The position numbers were made by a program, and so were the translations under genes. A stretch of 64,000 nucleotides of DNA from Tanypteryx hageni (lineage: Eukaryota; Arthropoda; Insecta; Odonata; Petaluridae). The stretch lies in contig CM054115.1 in the NCBI GenBank assembly GCA_028673005.1, positions 193,510,370-193,574,369 on the forward strand, given 5' to 3'. This document shows positions 43,655 to 56,145 of this stretch, one piece after another. The notes beneath the pieces were generated by a model. The model did no database searches, was not told the DNA's origin, and saw only the letters and a list, made by a program, of their open reading frames with translations. How positions within the stretch are numbered: the first letter of the stretch is position 1; the number at the start of each line of letters is the position of its first letter.

Positions 43655-45655
43655 AGTGAATCCTGAATTCCGTGGAAAGATAATGTGGATTGTTAGAAGT
43701 AAGTAATTGGTATAGTAAAGAAAGCAAGTGGAGGCGTCTTTGTGACTCCAAATTTAACCAGTTTAGTTTCATGAGTGAAACAGGAATCTGGTCTGATTTC
43801 TTCAGATTAAAAATATATCTAATGCACGCGTTATATGCTCTCTTAATCATTAACGACAACTCTTGAGATAAATCTCGGTACGCTATATCAACATAGTCAA
43901 AATGCGGAATAATGAGTGAAGTTACTATATGCTTCTTTAGAGAAACCGGAGTACTGCTACTTAACTTCTTGAGTGAAGAGATGAGTTCACTGTTCTACAC
44001 ACATTTATAACATGTGGGGACCAAGAGAGGGTTTCACCTATAAGCAATCCTAGATTTTTTACCACTTTACAATAAGGTGTAGTTGAATTTGCTATGTTGA
44101 TTGGGATTCTTTGGCATTGATTAATAGCGGCAAATATCTTAGGGTAACCAATAAAGATAGCCTGTGATTTTTCTGGATTGAAACTAAAAGAATTTTCATT
44201 GCTCCAGTTCTCTAGCATTTCTAAGTCCTTATTGATATTCTTTAGGGTTCTCGCGAGATCGTTTGCGGTAGAACTTGAATATATTTGCAAGTCATATGCA
44301 TAAATGTGATGATTGCAGTATTTAAGGGACAAGGAGATGTCAGTTATGTACAAAGAAAAAAGTAGGGGACCCAAAATTTAGCCATGTGGGACGCCTCTCC
44401 CGTTAATAAGCCAATCAGAGGAAGAAATAATGGAAATCACTTGTTGGGAACGATCGCTTAAATAAGAAGATATCCAATTTATGGCTGACGGCGAGAAATT
44501 CATTGCGATCAGTTTAGACAGCAGGACATCTTTGTCTATCGAGTCGAAAGCTTTACTGAAATCCAGTAGTACTAGGATTGTAACTTCCCTTTTCTCCATT
44601 GCGCGGCGAATGTCATCGGTGATTTTTACATGATTAGTGGTGGTCCTGTGAGATTTACGAAAGTCAGATTGAAATGGATCTAACAATTGATTTTCGTTAA
44701 GAAAGTGCGTGATTTGTTCATGTGCTAATTTTTCTAAGGCTTTTGATAAGGTTAGCAAAAAGCTAATTGGACGAAATCGTTGATTTCGATTTTTTGGTAT
44801 TGGCCTTATGAAAGCGCGCTTCCATTGCACTGGAAATTTTTCTTGATATAGGGAGTAGTCAAATATATTAGTTATTATTGGTAGAATAATATGTATAATT
44901 TTCTTGATGAAGATAGTAGGAATGCCATCTGACCTTTGTGCTTTAGATTTAATTTTTCGAAAAGCATGGAGCACTTGGAATTGAGTGACCGGGATGAACC
45001 TGAACGGGTTAAGAAACTTGTTTGATTTTTCGGCTGCGACAGTAATCGAATTAATAACTTCCCTTTTTATTCTATCATTAACGACATTCGGGGGTGTAGA
45101 GAATTTAGAATTTAACAAGGCTAATGATTTGTATGGATGCGGTTTAAAGTCATTTTGTTTGCCAATACCAATCGACCTAAGTTTTTCCCAAATAAACGAA
45201 GGTGATTCGTTCGGACTAGCTATTGAATGAATAAATCTAATTTTTGCATTTCTGATTGGCTGTTTCGTTTAGTTTCTAATGCGCTTATATTTGTCGAAAA
45301 TATTATGGTTTCTAGTTTTTTTGAACACGAAAAACCGAATCGCAATGCGTCATCATTCTTTTAATTTCGTCATTAAGCCAGGCCGCGCGAGCTTTGGAAA
45401 TGCTAATGTTTTTTTCAGATGAGAAGCGGTCAAGTAATTGAATTAATAAAGTGCTCAAGACTTGAACTTTTTTATCAATATCATCAATAAATTCAATGGT
45501 ATACCACGGAAGAGTATAGGCTTCGTTCATTAATTCAAAGTCATCCATCCCTTTTATATCTCGGTGAGGCATAAATGTTTGTTTGAATTTCGGCGAATTG
45601 AGCGAGTATGCTAAAACGATTGGGTCATGAGAAGAAATTATTGGGACTGGAAATT

Positions 45656-46435
45656 GGAGTGGTAACAAAAGGAGGGAGGGATAACAAAAGGTGGGAGGGG
45701 TAACAGAAGAAGGGAGGGAAAACAAAAAGAGGGAGGGGTAAAAGAAAGAGGTAGCAGTAGGAGGGAAGGGTAACAGAAGAAGGGAGAGGTAACAGAAGAA
45801 GGGAGAGGTAACAAAAGGTGGAAGGGGTAACAAAGAAGGGAGAGGTAAAAGAAAGAGGGAGAGGTAACTTAAGACGGGAGAGGTAGCAGAAAGAGGGAGG
45901 AGTAACAGAAAAAGGGAAGGGTAACATAAGGAGTGAGGGGGAACTGAAAGTGGGAGGGGTAACAGATGGAGGTATGGGTAACATTAAGAAAGAGGGTTAA
46001 GAGGGGGGAGGGAGGGGTAACAGGAGGAGGGTTGGATAACAGGAGGAGGAGTGGTAACAGGAGGAGGGACGGATATCAGAAAGAGGGAGGGGTAACAGAA
46101 GAAGGGAGGGGTAATATAAAGAGTGAGGGGGAACTGAAAGTGGGAGGGGTAACAGAAGGATGTAGGGGTAACAGTAGGAGGGAGTGGTAACCGAAGGAGG
46201 AAGGGGTAACAGAAGGAGGGAGTGGTCACAGAAGGATGGCGGGGGAATAGTTAGAGGGAGGGTAACTGTAGGATGGAGGGGCAACAGAAGAGGGGACGGG
46301 GAACAGAAAGAGGAAGGGGTAACAGGAGGAGGGAGGGGTAGAAGAAGGAGGGTAGGGGGAACAGAAAGAGGGAGGGTAACAGGAGGTGGGAATGGTAAAA
46401 GGAGGAGGTAGAGGTAAAATGGGGAGGGAGAGAAT
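45656..46435 (+). repeat. GGTAACAGAAGGAGGGAG minisatellite, right part
   Basis: About 40 degenerate units of 18-20 bp with purines on the plus strand. The boundary at 45656 is sharp against the LINE endonuclease sequence. The unit order GGTAAC + purine block matches 42236-42443. Confidence 0.75.
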
Positions 46436-46815
46436 AAGGAGGCGGAATGGAGGGAAATTGGGAATGGGTGACAAATATACTGATACCTTAAGGAAAAGAA
46501 AACATGCGCCATTAGAGATTAAATCGAGTATATCATCTTCGGCTCCTCAATCAACTGGAAAGTGAATATAAGGTGAATAATGGAATGAATTTGATCATTG
46601 AATGCATTTTTAATATATAAAATATGGAGAAAATATAGAAATTTATGTTTCGTTCCGACTTAATTTCAAAACATTGATTACACGGCTTTCATTTTACGGC
46701 AACTTTATAGTTAATAACTTAACGTATCTGGGGGATATTCCCCATTTTAAGTGAAGAATGATTAACATTATCTTTTAAAATATTTTAATAAAAAATCAGA
46801 TATGGCCACCAGATG
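46436..46815. other. No supported feature
   Basis: AT-rich DNA between the minisatellite and the TIR unit. Confidence 0.4.
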
Positions 46816-47515
46816 ACTATCTCCATATCTGTAATATTTCTAAAAATTCCAAATAGGTTAGATAATAATAAATATTTTAAGAAACTGCGAGAAAATTTTA
46901 GACTACAAAGAGAAATATACTCAAACAATAGCCTTCTAATATTGGATATAGCCACAAAGCTCCAACAATTAAGAAAAGAAATTGGAGCGTTACTAACAAT
47001 AAGACGTAACTAAGCGTCAATTTTTAACAATAGTCGTCGGTAAGTGGCGTGGTGGTGACAGCTAAAAATATAATATATCTCTTAAACAATGCATTATATG
47101 GAAAAATATTTCAAACAAATGTTGTAGAAAATTAAATTTTCTACAAAAGTTATTCTAATATTTTTTTACATTTATCAAATATTAAAGCTAATATTTCAAA
47201 ATAACGGATAACTGGCAAGAGTAAACACCCACGTCCGGTCGACTGATGTTTACCAAAAACTAACCAGTTCTTTTGACTTTTATAAAAATGTTAAATATAA
47301 AATTTTGTGTTGACCTGATTAATAGTTTTTGAGTTAGAGCACCCACAAAAAGCTATCACGCACACACAAGCACTAACACATACACAAAGACATCATCGAG
47401 AAAATGGTCAAAACGTGTTCAGGGGACCTCAAAACGTGTATTTCCGTTGCAATCTCGAAGTCGATTTTTTTCATGGAAACAATACTTTCCCCTATACTAC
47501 GTATATGGAGAAAGT
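46816..47515. mobile_element. 700-bp TIR element sharing ends with 42548-42834
   Basis: The left end ACTATCTCCATATCTGTAAT and the inverted right end ACTTTCTCCATATACGTAGT match the other unit. The interior holds GATGTTTACCAAAAACTAACC and ACACACAAGC-type sequence and only a 66-codon ORF of no recognisable content. It is probably a non-autonomous DNA transposon of unknown superfamily. Confidence 0.5.
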
Positions 47516-48200
47516 AAAAATGTTAATATATTTTCAAGTATCTTGGTGTCTCCCTGGAAACAGTAATTGTTCGGGGACGTTTGCGTCCACGTCACACATC
47601 GTGCTCTCATGTTATTCTTAATGACTACTCTTTTAGGTGGAAGAAAACGAAAACATACGTTGAATGATCGTCCAAATGCTTTTGAAGCTGAATAATTCCA
47701 AATTGCAAATCTTTATTCAGAAAATAACACATTAGTCTTCTCTCAGTGATTCTGTCATGTGCGTGCTACATATAAGAAACATTTTCAATTTCTTTTTTCC
47801 TCAAATCCTCGTAAATTGGATATTATCACGGAAGTTACTTCATAATTTAGTAAATATATTATTTTACGAATTCGAATTAAAGGAGTGATTGAACATGATT
47901 ATTTTTTAAAAGTATGAATATGAACTGAAACGTATGTCATACGTAGTTCTGATAAGTTTCAAACTGTTGAGGCACCTATTTATATATATGATGTGAAATA
48001 ATAATCGATAAAATAGGCATAAAGTAAACTATATGAGCGTTGTTCCAGTATTAATTAACAAACTTAACAAGTCAATTTAGAAACAGTAATTGCAAATTAA
48101 TTTCACATAAACGCAGTTTATCGATTGCACTACCATTTGAAATGAGTTGCTTGGTCATATGATTCGAGAAAATTTTAAGCGAGAGAGAATGCACAATTCC
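47516..48200. other. No supported feature
   Basis: AT-rich non-coding sequence. Confidence 0.4.
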
Positions 48201-48204
48201 GAGG

Positions 48205-48505
48205 TAGACGGAAGGGAGACGGAGGGAGATAGGAGTGAGGCAGGAGGGATAAATGGAAATAGGTGTGAGACAGATAGAGACGGAGATAGGAGTGAGACAG
48301 AAGGGAGAAAGGAAAATAGGAGTGAGACAGATGGAGACAGAAAGAGATAGAAGGGGGATAGGAGTGAGACAGAGGGAGATAGGAGGGAGACAGAGGGAGA
48401 TAGGAGGGAGATAAGAGGGTTACAGGAAGATAGGAGTGAGACAAATGGAGATAGAAGGAGATTGAAGAGAGATAGAAGGGAGACAGAGAGAGTGAAAGAA
48501 AGGAC
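48205..48505 (+). repeat. Purine-rich minisatellite (GGAGATAGGAGTGAGACAGA-like)
   Basis: Degenerate units of about 20 bp repeat roughly 14 times, purines on the plus strand. ORFs on either strand (SVSLLSP or RSETDGD repeats) are translation of the repeat. Confidence 0.72.
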
Positions 48506-50760
48506 GAAAGTCAACGAAAGAAACCGATAAAGGGTGACGCTCGAAATTGTGATGCAGGCCGCTAGGCACGCGCCGCTGCGCCCGCGTCAAACTGAGCGAG
48601 GCTCGTGATTAGATTTCAGCACCACATGGAAATTCGATTTGGATTGCGTCACGCTCACGGAATATCGAAATACTTCTCGAATGCGAGAGAGTACTGGTCA
48701 ATGCGTGTATTCATCTATTTGCCTCCAGATAATTCTATTAGCTCAACTGCGGAGTTTTCTATGTTGGATTACATCCACTATTCATCAATACAACATACAC
48801 TCAACAGCGCAACCTTACAAACACACCTTTATACTATATATACTACTTATTCAGGATTTGGCTTAATTCGGACACACCTAACAGAGCCCTTTAGTGTCCG
48901 ACATAGGTTGCATTTTCTCTGTTTTAGAGCAGTAGAATGTAGTTTATAGCCAATGTATGTTCTTAGTAGTGACATTGTTGAAAAATATTAGGATAACTTT
49001 TGATTGCCAGAAATACATTGCATGTTTCGGCGGATCGTGTAATTTGATATCTGTCCTTACTTAAAGAAATAATGAGGAATAGTCATGGACAAAAATCGAA
49101 TCTGATCAAAATTTGCTGTCATTGCTTCACTATGAAGATTGTGTGATTATTATTTTAGGAATAATATGTGGAATTATTGTATTATAAAATTCGATGATCA
49201 CCCTTTTAACTTACCTGGGCGTATTTATTAAAGGATAATTTAGTAACTTACAAGAAAGCATTAGGGAAACAAATCTTTATGGAAAAGAAGTAGTGTGACT
49301 ATAATGCATTAAAATAGGATGATGAGTATAGAGATTATTCTGTGATTATTATTACTGAGAAGCAGAAGCAGGACAAGACATCTTCCCTAATGAAAGTATA
49401 CAGTACACAATTTTGTCCCTCATGACATGTACATTTACAAGGTGGAGGTAAAATAAAATATATAAAGTATATTATTTTATAATATAAAAAGTTACACTTA
49501 AAAGATCAACTTGTCATTTTTAGTGTCCTTAAAAGTGCCGTCCCTTAGGCGGGTGCCCCGCTCGCCTAGGCCTTGTCCCGGCTCTGTTGAGCAGCGTCAG
49601 AAAGAAGTGGTGATGTGGGATTAAGCTAGATAAATGCAGGAGAGCGGTAAAGTAGAAAATAGGACAAAATTAGCTACCGCAAAAACTAAAAAGAATGGAT
49701 AGAAGAAAAATCTAAATTAAATTTTGGTGAAGAAGAAAGAGCAAGGACCAGCCAAATTAAAATGTAATCATTCATGTTAAAAGAATGTTATGGTTGTTTT
49801 TACGGTGCATTATTATTATATGATCTATTATATAATTGCAATATAATTATTAAATTATTATTATATAATATAAACTTATGATGAAAGTTTTTACTAAATT
49901 TTACTCATTACTGCCATCTATGTTTTTGTTAACTACATTCAATTGAAAATAAGTACAAATAGCATTTCTTAAAACTATTTCATAAGTCTTAGTTTTACCT
50001 GTTCAGAAAAGACCTTCCACTATTCACCATGACTTATTGCTGATTTTATACATGACTTCCATCCTGAGGCATGAAGAGAAAAGTTACAATTAGCCATAAC
50101 ATTTACACAATCGGTAATTTTCACTCAACCTCTAATTTCAGTATTCAACTGTAGATGTTATTCAATTATTCAATTTGATTTATTAAACTAATATGTTGTT
50201 ATATGCGCGTAAATCTCTTTTTCGAATTGTTGATCTTTCGAAACAATATTAATTGATGATAAATGCCTTTGACCATTTAGAGATACCAATTTTTTTAAAT
50301 GTCTCACGGATATATGGAGATAATTATTATTTATGTTCATAACAATTCTCAAAAGTTATACAATAAGCAATTTTCGCTTTAATGTCAGATGCTTGCGATT
50401 CATTACTATTTGAGTATCTTCTATTATTAAAGAATGTAAATCAATAAAAAAAATTGAAAACTTTTAATCGGGAGGAGCTCAACTTCTGTGTTTCAAACTA
50501 ATAACAAAGTCTTATAATTTACTGTAATTATCGCGTTTTTTCAGAGACCGCAGACGCCTCGTATAAATGTAAGATCATATTTTCTCAAGTGAGTAAATTT
50601 ACGCTTTACTCTCAAAATTACAGTTGTCAGATCTCTACATAAAGTGGTGCGTGAACGTTCTGTGGCAAATGCAGCGTAAAAGGCACGAAAATGGCTTAAG
50701 TAGACACCGCTGACGTGACGGACATAAAGAATGTACGTCTGTAGCAATTAAGAAGTCGAA
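48506..50760. other. No gene; single hAT-end-like sequence near 49586
   Basis: Apart from a minus-strand CAGAGCCGGGACAAGGCC starting at 49586, which resembles some hAT terminal inverted repeats but has no partner I could find, the stretch is AT-rich and unassigned. The 114-codon ORF at 48605-48949 has no recognisable domain. Confidence 0.35.
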
Positions 50761-50761
50761 T

Positions 50762-50880
50762 GAGAGAGAGAGAGCAAGTTGGAAGGAGAGAGGGGAGTGG
50801 GGGAGAGAGAGAAAGGCGGAGAAAAGGAGAGAAAGGGGAGAGAGGAGAGAAATAGAGAGTGGGAAGGTCGAGGAGGTAGG
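50762..50880 (+). repeat. GA-rich low-complexity tract
   Basis: Almost pure A/G on the plus strand (GAGAGAGAGAG, GGGGAGAGAGG). Confidence 0.8.
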
Positions 50881-52348
50881 AAAAAATTCATCAGTTTATC
50901 GGCCATCGATATAGCTATCGGAGAGGACTGCATACATGAAAAATATCTGCGAATAATATCCATGCAACAAAATTTGGTTGCTATATATAAAAATATGTGT
51001 TTGCTTTAACAGAAACTAGCTCCGTAGCTAAAACAAAAATGGATTCGTCAAACCAAGGGATAGTATGCTCCATTTCCATTTGTATTTCTTAAGAGAAGAA
51101 AAGCCAAAGGCTACGACAGTAGCCTTCCCATTCATTCAACAGCCAGGCGCAGAACTTAACCTCCGAACAACTCCACCCAACACTTCGAAAAGCTCTTCTC
51201 CTCAAAGAAAGAAACTTTCAGCGTTATCTTCTCGCAACTCATCCACCCGGATGACCACGTTTATCATTCTGAACTTAGTGTCTCCAAAATGTAAGATAAA
51301 GTGAATGCGCGTCTTACATAAGAATTTCTGAACAGGTTATATAAATTGCGACTTTGGATAGTAAATTCAATGCAACACGTCTGCGTTTACGTTTATACTC
51401 GCAGAATACGAAGAATTCTACTAAATATAAACGCGGATCTTGTTTCGGTGTAGAGGCCGATATTTTTATTAATCCCAGATGTTAACTTATTTTAGCACGG
51501 ATTTATTTATTTCCCTCAAAACTGACACAAAAATAGGGGTGCACGCGGTACACGAGTAAATACAGTAATAAAAATCTCCGCCACCTATAATTCAGAAGGA
51601 AGATATTTTTCATTATTAGTCTCTTTAATTACTCACTGTATAGAGTTTTATCATAATTATATATGTTAATTTACTCTATATAAAATACATAAAGCAAAGC
51701 GTAAACACATGCATAGGGATCTTGAAATTCAGCTCAAATATATAGTGTTTGCTAAGGTTACTTCTTCTGATTTCGAGGATATGGTTTGACTAACATAAGG
51801 TTCACTATCGTCCAGTTAAAATAGCCGAACATTAAAGTGTTCGAAACCAAAGTCTATGGGAGTGTTCAAACATTTATTCTTTCTTGGAAAAAATCATAGC
51901 TGACTCACGTGTACTACGTTTGCTCTATATGGAGATGGAGGTCATTCTAAAACCTCGGAAATTGTGGCTGAGAGAGGAGAGAGTGTGTGTGTGGAAAGGA
52001 GATAGGGATAGGAGATAGGGGAGGGAGAGAGAAAAAAGGGGTGAAATATAATGTTGGAGGAAGCCAGAGATGCGAAAGAGATGGGAGCAGGGGCAGAAAA
52101 GACAACGGTTGCTCCGTTATGCAAAGACAGAACGCCCTCGCCGTGTTAGCTCCACATTTATGAAGAGTCGAGGTGTAAGATAGCAGTTCTGCTTTATCGT
52201 ACAACCGCAAATTCACACCTCGTGCCGCATCTGAGTGAAGGTGAAGACGACTCAGAAGCTCATCATTTTGTCACCGGACCTCCTTCCGGGGGTCGGCACC
52301 CACACTTTTTACTCTGAGAGAATGAAAAATATATCCGCAGTAGGGTAA
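50881..52348. other. No gene; right end may include the LINE A leader
   Basis: No supported ORF. A purine-rich stretch is at 51965-52040. The part after about 52140 is GC-richer and probably belongs to the leader of LINE A, but no start could be fixed. Confidence 0.35.
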
Positions 52349-53850
52349 GAGGGGACGGAGAATCCGCCCGGACGTAGCCGTTCTCACTCGAGACAGAAAA
52401 ATCACACTCCCTCAAATACTCAGCAATGTTCTTCTCAGAATAATGTTGATAACAATTCTGCCTCAAGCGGCGGCTCATTACCAACCAATGAATCCGTTAA
52501 CACCGTAATTAACGCACGAGCCCCGCTCAATGCGCACAGAAACGACCCCAGGCGCCGCTCCGCGGCTTTTCTGACGGCTGAGGAATCACTCCTCAAACGG
52601 CAGAGAATTGAGCAAACTAATGATTATCCCACTAGTAATCGCTACGACCCTCTTCTCCAAATGGACCCAGAGCCGCAGCCTTCCACATTGGAGGAAATGG
52701 AAACTACGGAGATTCTTCTCCGCAGGCCACCCTCCCCCGGGAGCCCTGAGTCATCGTATATGACATCGTCTAACCATGAAATCTCCGCGGCATCATCAGA
52801 GGCAGTGAAAGACCAAAACTTCACCGTTGCCACTCTACCAGAAAAGAATGCCCTCTGCGCCATCCTTTCTAACATAGAGGACTTTCATGCTGTCAAGGAG
52901 CTGCTGGTGCAGAGTAAGGCTCAACTATTTACCAGCAACGTGGAGGCAGAAAAAACGACTCAGTACGTCATCCATGGGTTCGACCTACAAGAGAGCCCTG
53001 AGGAGATCCTTGAGGGCCTGGACGCTCTTGGAGTGACCGTACGAAAAGTGCAGAATCTCCGAGGCGACAACGCATCGGCACCCGCATCTCTCTTCGTAGC
53101 CACTATTGCAGCCACGCCCGAATGGCCACCGAAGCGACTTTGCTCCATCAAGGCCATCAGTAAGGTGCGAGTCCGACTCCGCCGTTACAGTTACGACCGC
53201 CCGCAGATGTGCTACGGCTGCAACCGCTTCGGGTACTGCGCCGCTCTCCCTCGATGCTTCAAATGCACCAGTCCACATAGCGGGAAAGATTGCACCAAGC
53301 CAAGAGACCTGCCGGCCAAATTCTGCAACTGCAGACCACATCCTCTTCAGCAGGGATTGCCCGGTGCTGCAGGTGGAAATGGAGAAGATGCAGCAGAGGT
53401 AGGCGCCGCCAGCCAGGCGCCTCGCGCCAATAGCTCGCAAGCAGCTGCACCACTCCTTGGGGGTGCAGAATGCCTGGGTCAGAAGAAACGCCGACCATAC
53501 CCACCGATGCAGCGACCAACTCCGAGGCCACGACTCTCCATGCCGCCACCCGCGCCTAGAGACGAGGACTTCCCATACCTCCCGAAAGCCCGCCGCACCC
53601 AGCAGCAGTCGATGGAGGAACTCCGCAACCCTCTCCGGGAGGCCATTCGCCGCCGAAGGGAAAGCAGAAATGCTGAGCCGCCGCCCTTGGACGCGCAGCC
53701 GCTCCTGGCCGGTCTTTTGACGGTCAATCACTCCCTCACGGCCGCCACAGCAGCAATGCAGCAGCAGATTCAGCAACAACAGACCCTCCTACAGGGTATA
53801 TTGACGCACCTCACTGAACTTCTTACAGTTCGCCCCTATGAAGAGACAGC
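52349..53850 (+). pseudogene. LINE A ORF1 (jockey/R1-type gag-like protein)
   Basis: The frame is open from 52349; the first in-frame ATG is 52661 (MDPEPQPSTLEEME). A Ser/Pro-rich N-terminus leads to the RNA-binding domain (QYVIHGFDLQESPEEILEGL, ALGVTVRKVQNLR). It is followed by CYGCNRFGYCAAL (first knuckle, His to Tyr and last Cys lost), CFKCTSPHSGKDC (intact CX2CX4HX4C) and KFCNC. A frameshift near 53320 displaces the last knuckle (ADHILFSRDCPVLQ in another frame). A Gln-rich tail (AAMQQQIQQQQTLLQG) ends before ORF2. The damage makes it a pseudogene. Confidence 0.7.
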
Positions 53851-55848
53851 CGCATACCACAGTCGTCGCTTGAAATGCGGCGGGCGACATCAGAGCAAAG
53901 ACTCCGGAGTTAATCCATTTCCTGAGGAGATAGGGCGTTGCTCCCGCCCTCCTGCAGGAATAATAGGCCGATGCATCCCGGAGAGAGGGTCTTTGGAGGC
54001 ACCGTCATCCTCGTATCGACCAACGTCGAAGAATTGGAGCTGCAGGTTCCCGATCTGAAGACGCTGGAGGCCACCGCAGTCTTCATCAGGACCCCAAAGG
54101 GTTACCGAACTCTTGAGTCAGCCTATCTCTTGCTCTCGTGAGACTTTCATTCTGAAGATATGGAAGCCATCTCCAACCTTGGCCACCCGATCCTGCTTGT
54201 GGGTCTAAACGCCAAGCACGAGAGTTGGCATTCGAAGGGCTTTAATACCCGGGGAAGGCGCTTCCGCGCCTGGGCCTATGCCGCGGAAATCAACATCGCC
54301 GGGCCGATGCAAACCACCCACTTCAGCCACACGGGAGCGGGAAATATTCTTGACATTTTCCACCACCGAGGCCTACAAACCTCGCTGCACCTCTCCTCAG
54401 TTCCTGCTCTACCAAGCGATCACAACCCTGTGGTGGCCCATTTTTGTATCCGCCCGCTCTGCATTCCCGAAGGCAAAATACAGGACTTTGCAAAGAAGAA
54501 TTGGGAGAAATACCGCCGAATCTGCACTGACAGCCTGCCGGAGGAGATGCCACACCTAACGACGCTATCGACGACTGCGTCACGGATCTCACGCGCCGCC
54601 TCACTGGCGCCATGGAAACCGCCGTTCCGCGCAGGTGGAGAAAGATCCACAGCCATCTGGAACTTCCCTCTGACATCCGCACAAAAATGACGCTGAAAGA
54701 CGCTCTGGAGGAGAAAGCTGCGGCAGACTCCATCCCGACGGCATCCGGCTCTTTGCAGGGCCAAAACGGCGGCGCAGACAACAGCGCGGGGCAGAGACAA
54801 CGCCTGGCCGGTATCCTGCCTACCCCGCCGACCCGCAACACACCTGTCTCTTTTCAGGACCATAAATCTGCATTGAAGGACAATCTTCCGCTGCCCACCA
54901 TATCTTCCTCGGACATCGGAGCAGCCCTGAAGTCCCTGAAGAGCAGGAAGGCGCCAGGCCCAGATGGGATCTGAAACGAGGCCATCCGTCGAATTTCCAT
55001 TGCCTTTGGGACATGGCTCGCATTCGTATTCACCGCCTGCCTTCGGATCGGACACTTTCCAACGCAATGGAAAACAGTGATCATCGTCTGCATTCGGAAG
55101 ACGAAGGCGTGCAGAGACCCTAACAAATACAGGCCGATCTCCTTGCTCGACGGACTCGGAAACCTGTTCGAGCGAACGCTACTGCCGCAAATCAACAGGC
55201 ATCTCTCCGAGAATTCAATCCTTCCGGAAGAGCAGTTCGACTTCCGGGCGGAGTTCGCGACTACCCACCAAAACTCGCGGGTCTGCAATTTTGTCACTGA
55301 CGCGTTTTACACCAAGCGTCATGTCGTCGCCATCTTCTTCGACGTCACCAAGGCGTTTGATCGCATATGGCACAAGAGACACCTCCGCAAGATGCGGAAA
55401 TTCAACTTTCCGTCCTGACAGACTCGCATCATCTCCTCCTACCTCAGCGGCCGCAGATTTCGCGTGAGATGGAAGCAGGCGACCTCCTGTGCGAAGAGCA
55501 TCTCCTCCGGCGTGCCGAAAGGAAGTGTATTGGGGCCGACACTACAACATCTTTACGTCCGACGCCCCCACAGACCTAGGGTGGAATACTCTCCATGCCT
55601 TCTATTCCGACAATGCCGCCATCCTTTGTCGGTATACAAAGAAAGAGAAAGCCGTCGAGTACAGGCAGCGGGCATCTGACTCACTTCTTGACTGGTTTGC
55701 AGCCTCCAAGCTGCAAGTCAATCCAAATAAGACGCAGACGATCATCTTCTCCACCTCCTCCTCGCCGGATCCGGACGGAATCCTGATAGTAGCCGAGGAG
55801 GCGGGATGGAAGGATGCAGCCACATACATGGATATGCTCGCCGAAAGC
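53851..55848 (+). pseudogene. LINE A ORF2, 5' portion (endonuclease and most of reverse transcriptase)
   Basis: The endonuclease reads NAAGDIRAKTPELIHFLRR, GGTVILVSTN, LVGLNAKHESWHS (the Asp of GDxNxKH deleted) and LPSDHNPVVAHF. Reverse transcriptase follows: LKSLKSRKAPGPDGI then stop (54972), KYRPISLLDGLGNLFERTLL, FFDVTKAFDRIWHKRHLRK, SGVPKGSVLGPTL and FYSDNAAILCRYT (YADD changed to YSDN). Frameshifts separate several blocks. It stops at AGWKDAATY (about 55829), and the protein resumes at 61048 with TYLGMTLDKKLRFE, after LINE B. A is therefore one element split by B. Confidence 0.75.
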
Positions 55849-56093
55849 CCTGAGCTACTTTCTGCTAGTACGATCAAACTCTACGCACTTACATGCTTTT
55901 TGTTTAAAGCGCTGGCCGCTCGAGACTGTGGCACTTCTGCACTGCAGAACCGTTCTTTTCGGGTTGTTCTCCGCTTTGTTCGGTCTTCGGCAAGGCAGGG
56001 AAAGGCTAACTTGCTCCTTCTGCTCACCTGCTCTTGCCTCCAACCGGATCGGTGGAGTCTGATCTTCTGAGGTCAGTCTCCGATACTGTTCCT

Positions 56094-56109
56094 GGCCCTG
56101 AAAAGGGCC
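56094..56109 (+). other. GGCCCTGAAAAGGGCC palindrome in LINE B leader (antisense histone-type stem-loop)
   Basis: The plus strand folds with a 6-bp stem and GAAA tetraloop. The minus strand is GGCCCTTTTCAGGGCC, the histone mRNA 3' stem-loop consensus. It lies 37 bp before the ORF1 ATG. Counterparts are in the leaders of LINE C (29561-29653) and element D (5288-5303). Confidence 0.5.
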
Positions 56110-56145
56110 CGGAATTTTTTCCCCACGGATAGAATCATTCCTACC

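Larger units (their letters stand above)
42444..45655 (-). pseudogene. CR1-like LINE, 5'-truncated inside the endonuclease, inserted in the minisatellite
   Basis: Reading the minus strand from 45655: SSHDPIVLAYSLNSP (SDH block of the endonuclease), LPWYTIEFIDDIDKKV, ARAAWLNDEIKRMM, then in the reverse transcriptase KIKSKAQRSDGIPTIFIKK, RPISFLLTLSKALEKLAHEQ and VLLDFSKAFDSIDKDVLLSKL. GVPHG is followed by a stop at 44375-44377. YAYDLQIYSS is YADD with the first Asp changed to Tyr. The C-terminal frames are LNWLNLESQRRLHLL and CRLWNELPQTIKN. The 3' end has AATAAAG and an (ATCA)n tail at about 42444-42480, typical of CR1/L2 elements. It contains a 130-bp insertion (43525-43654) and a TIR unit (42548-42834). 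Its 3' UTR spans about 42444-43310. Confidence 0.75.

Noticed and set aside
42236..46435. Possible CRISPR-like array
   Set aside because: Repeat units are degenerate and contiguous with no distinct spacers, and the host is a eukaryote.
45312..46512. Overlapping 119-173 codon ORFs rich in LLPLPPSVT
   Set aside because: Translation of the GGTAAC minisatellite. Only the part below 45655 (LINE endonuclease) is meaningful.
52985..53779. 264-codon minus-strand ORF
   Set aside because: It is antisense to LINE A ORF1, whose zinc knuckles and RNA-binding domain explain the DNA.
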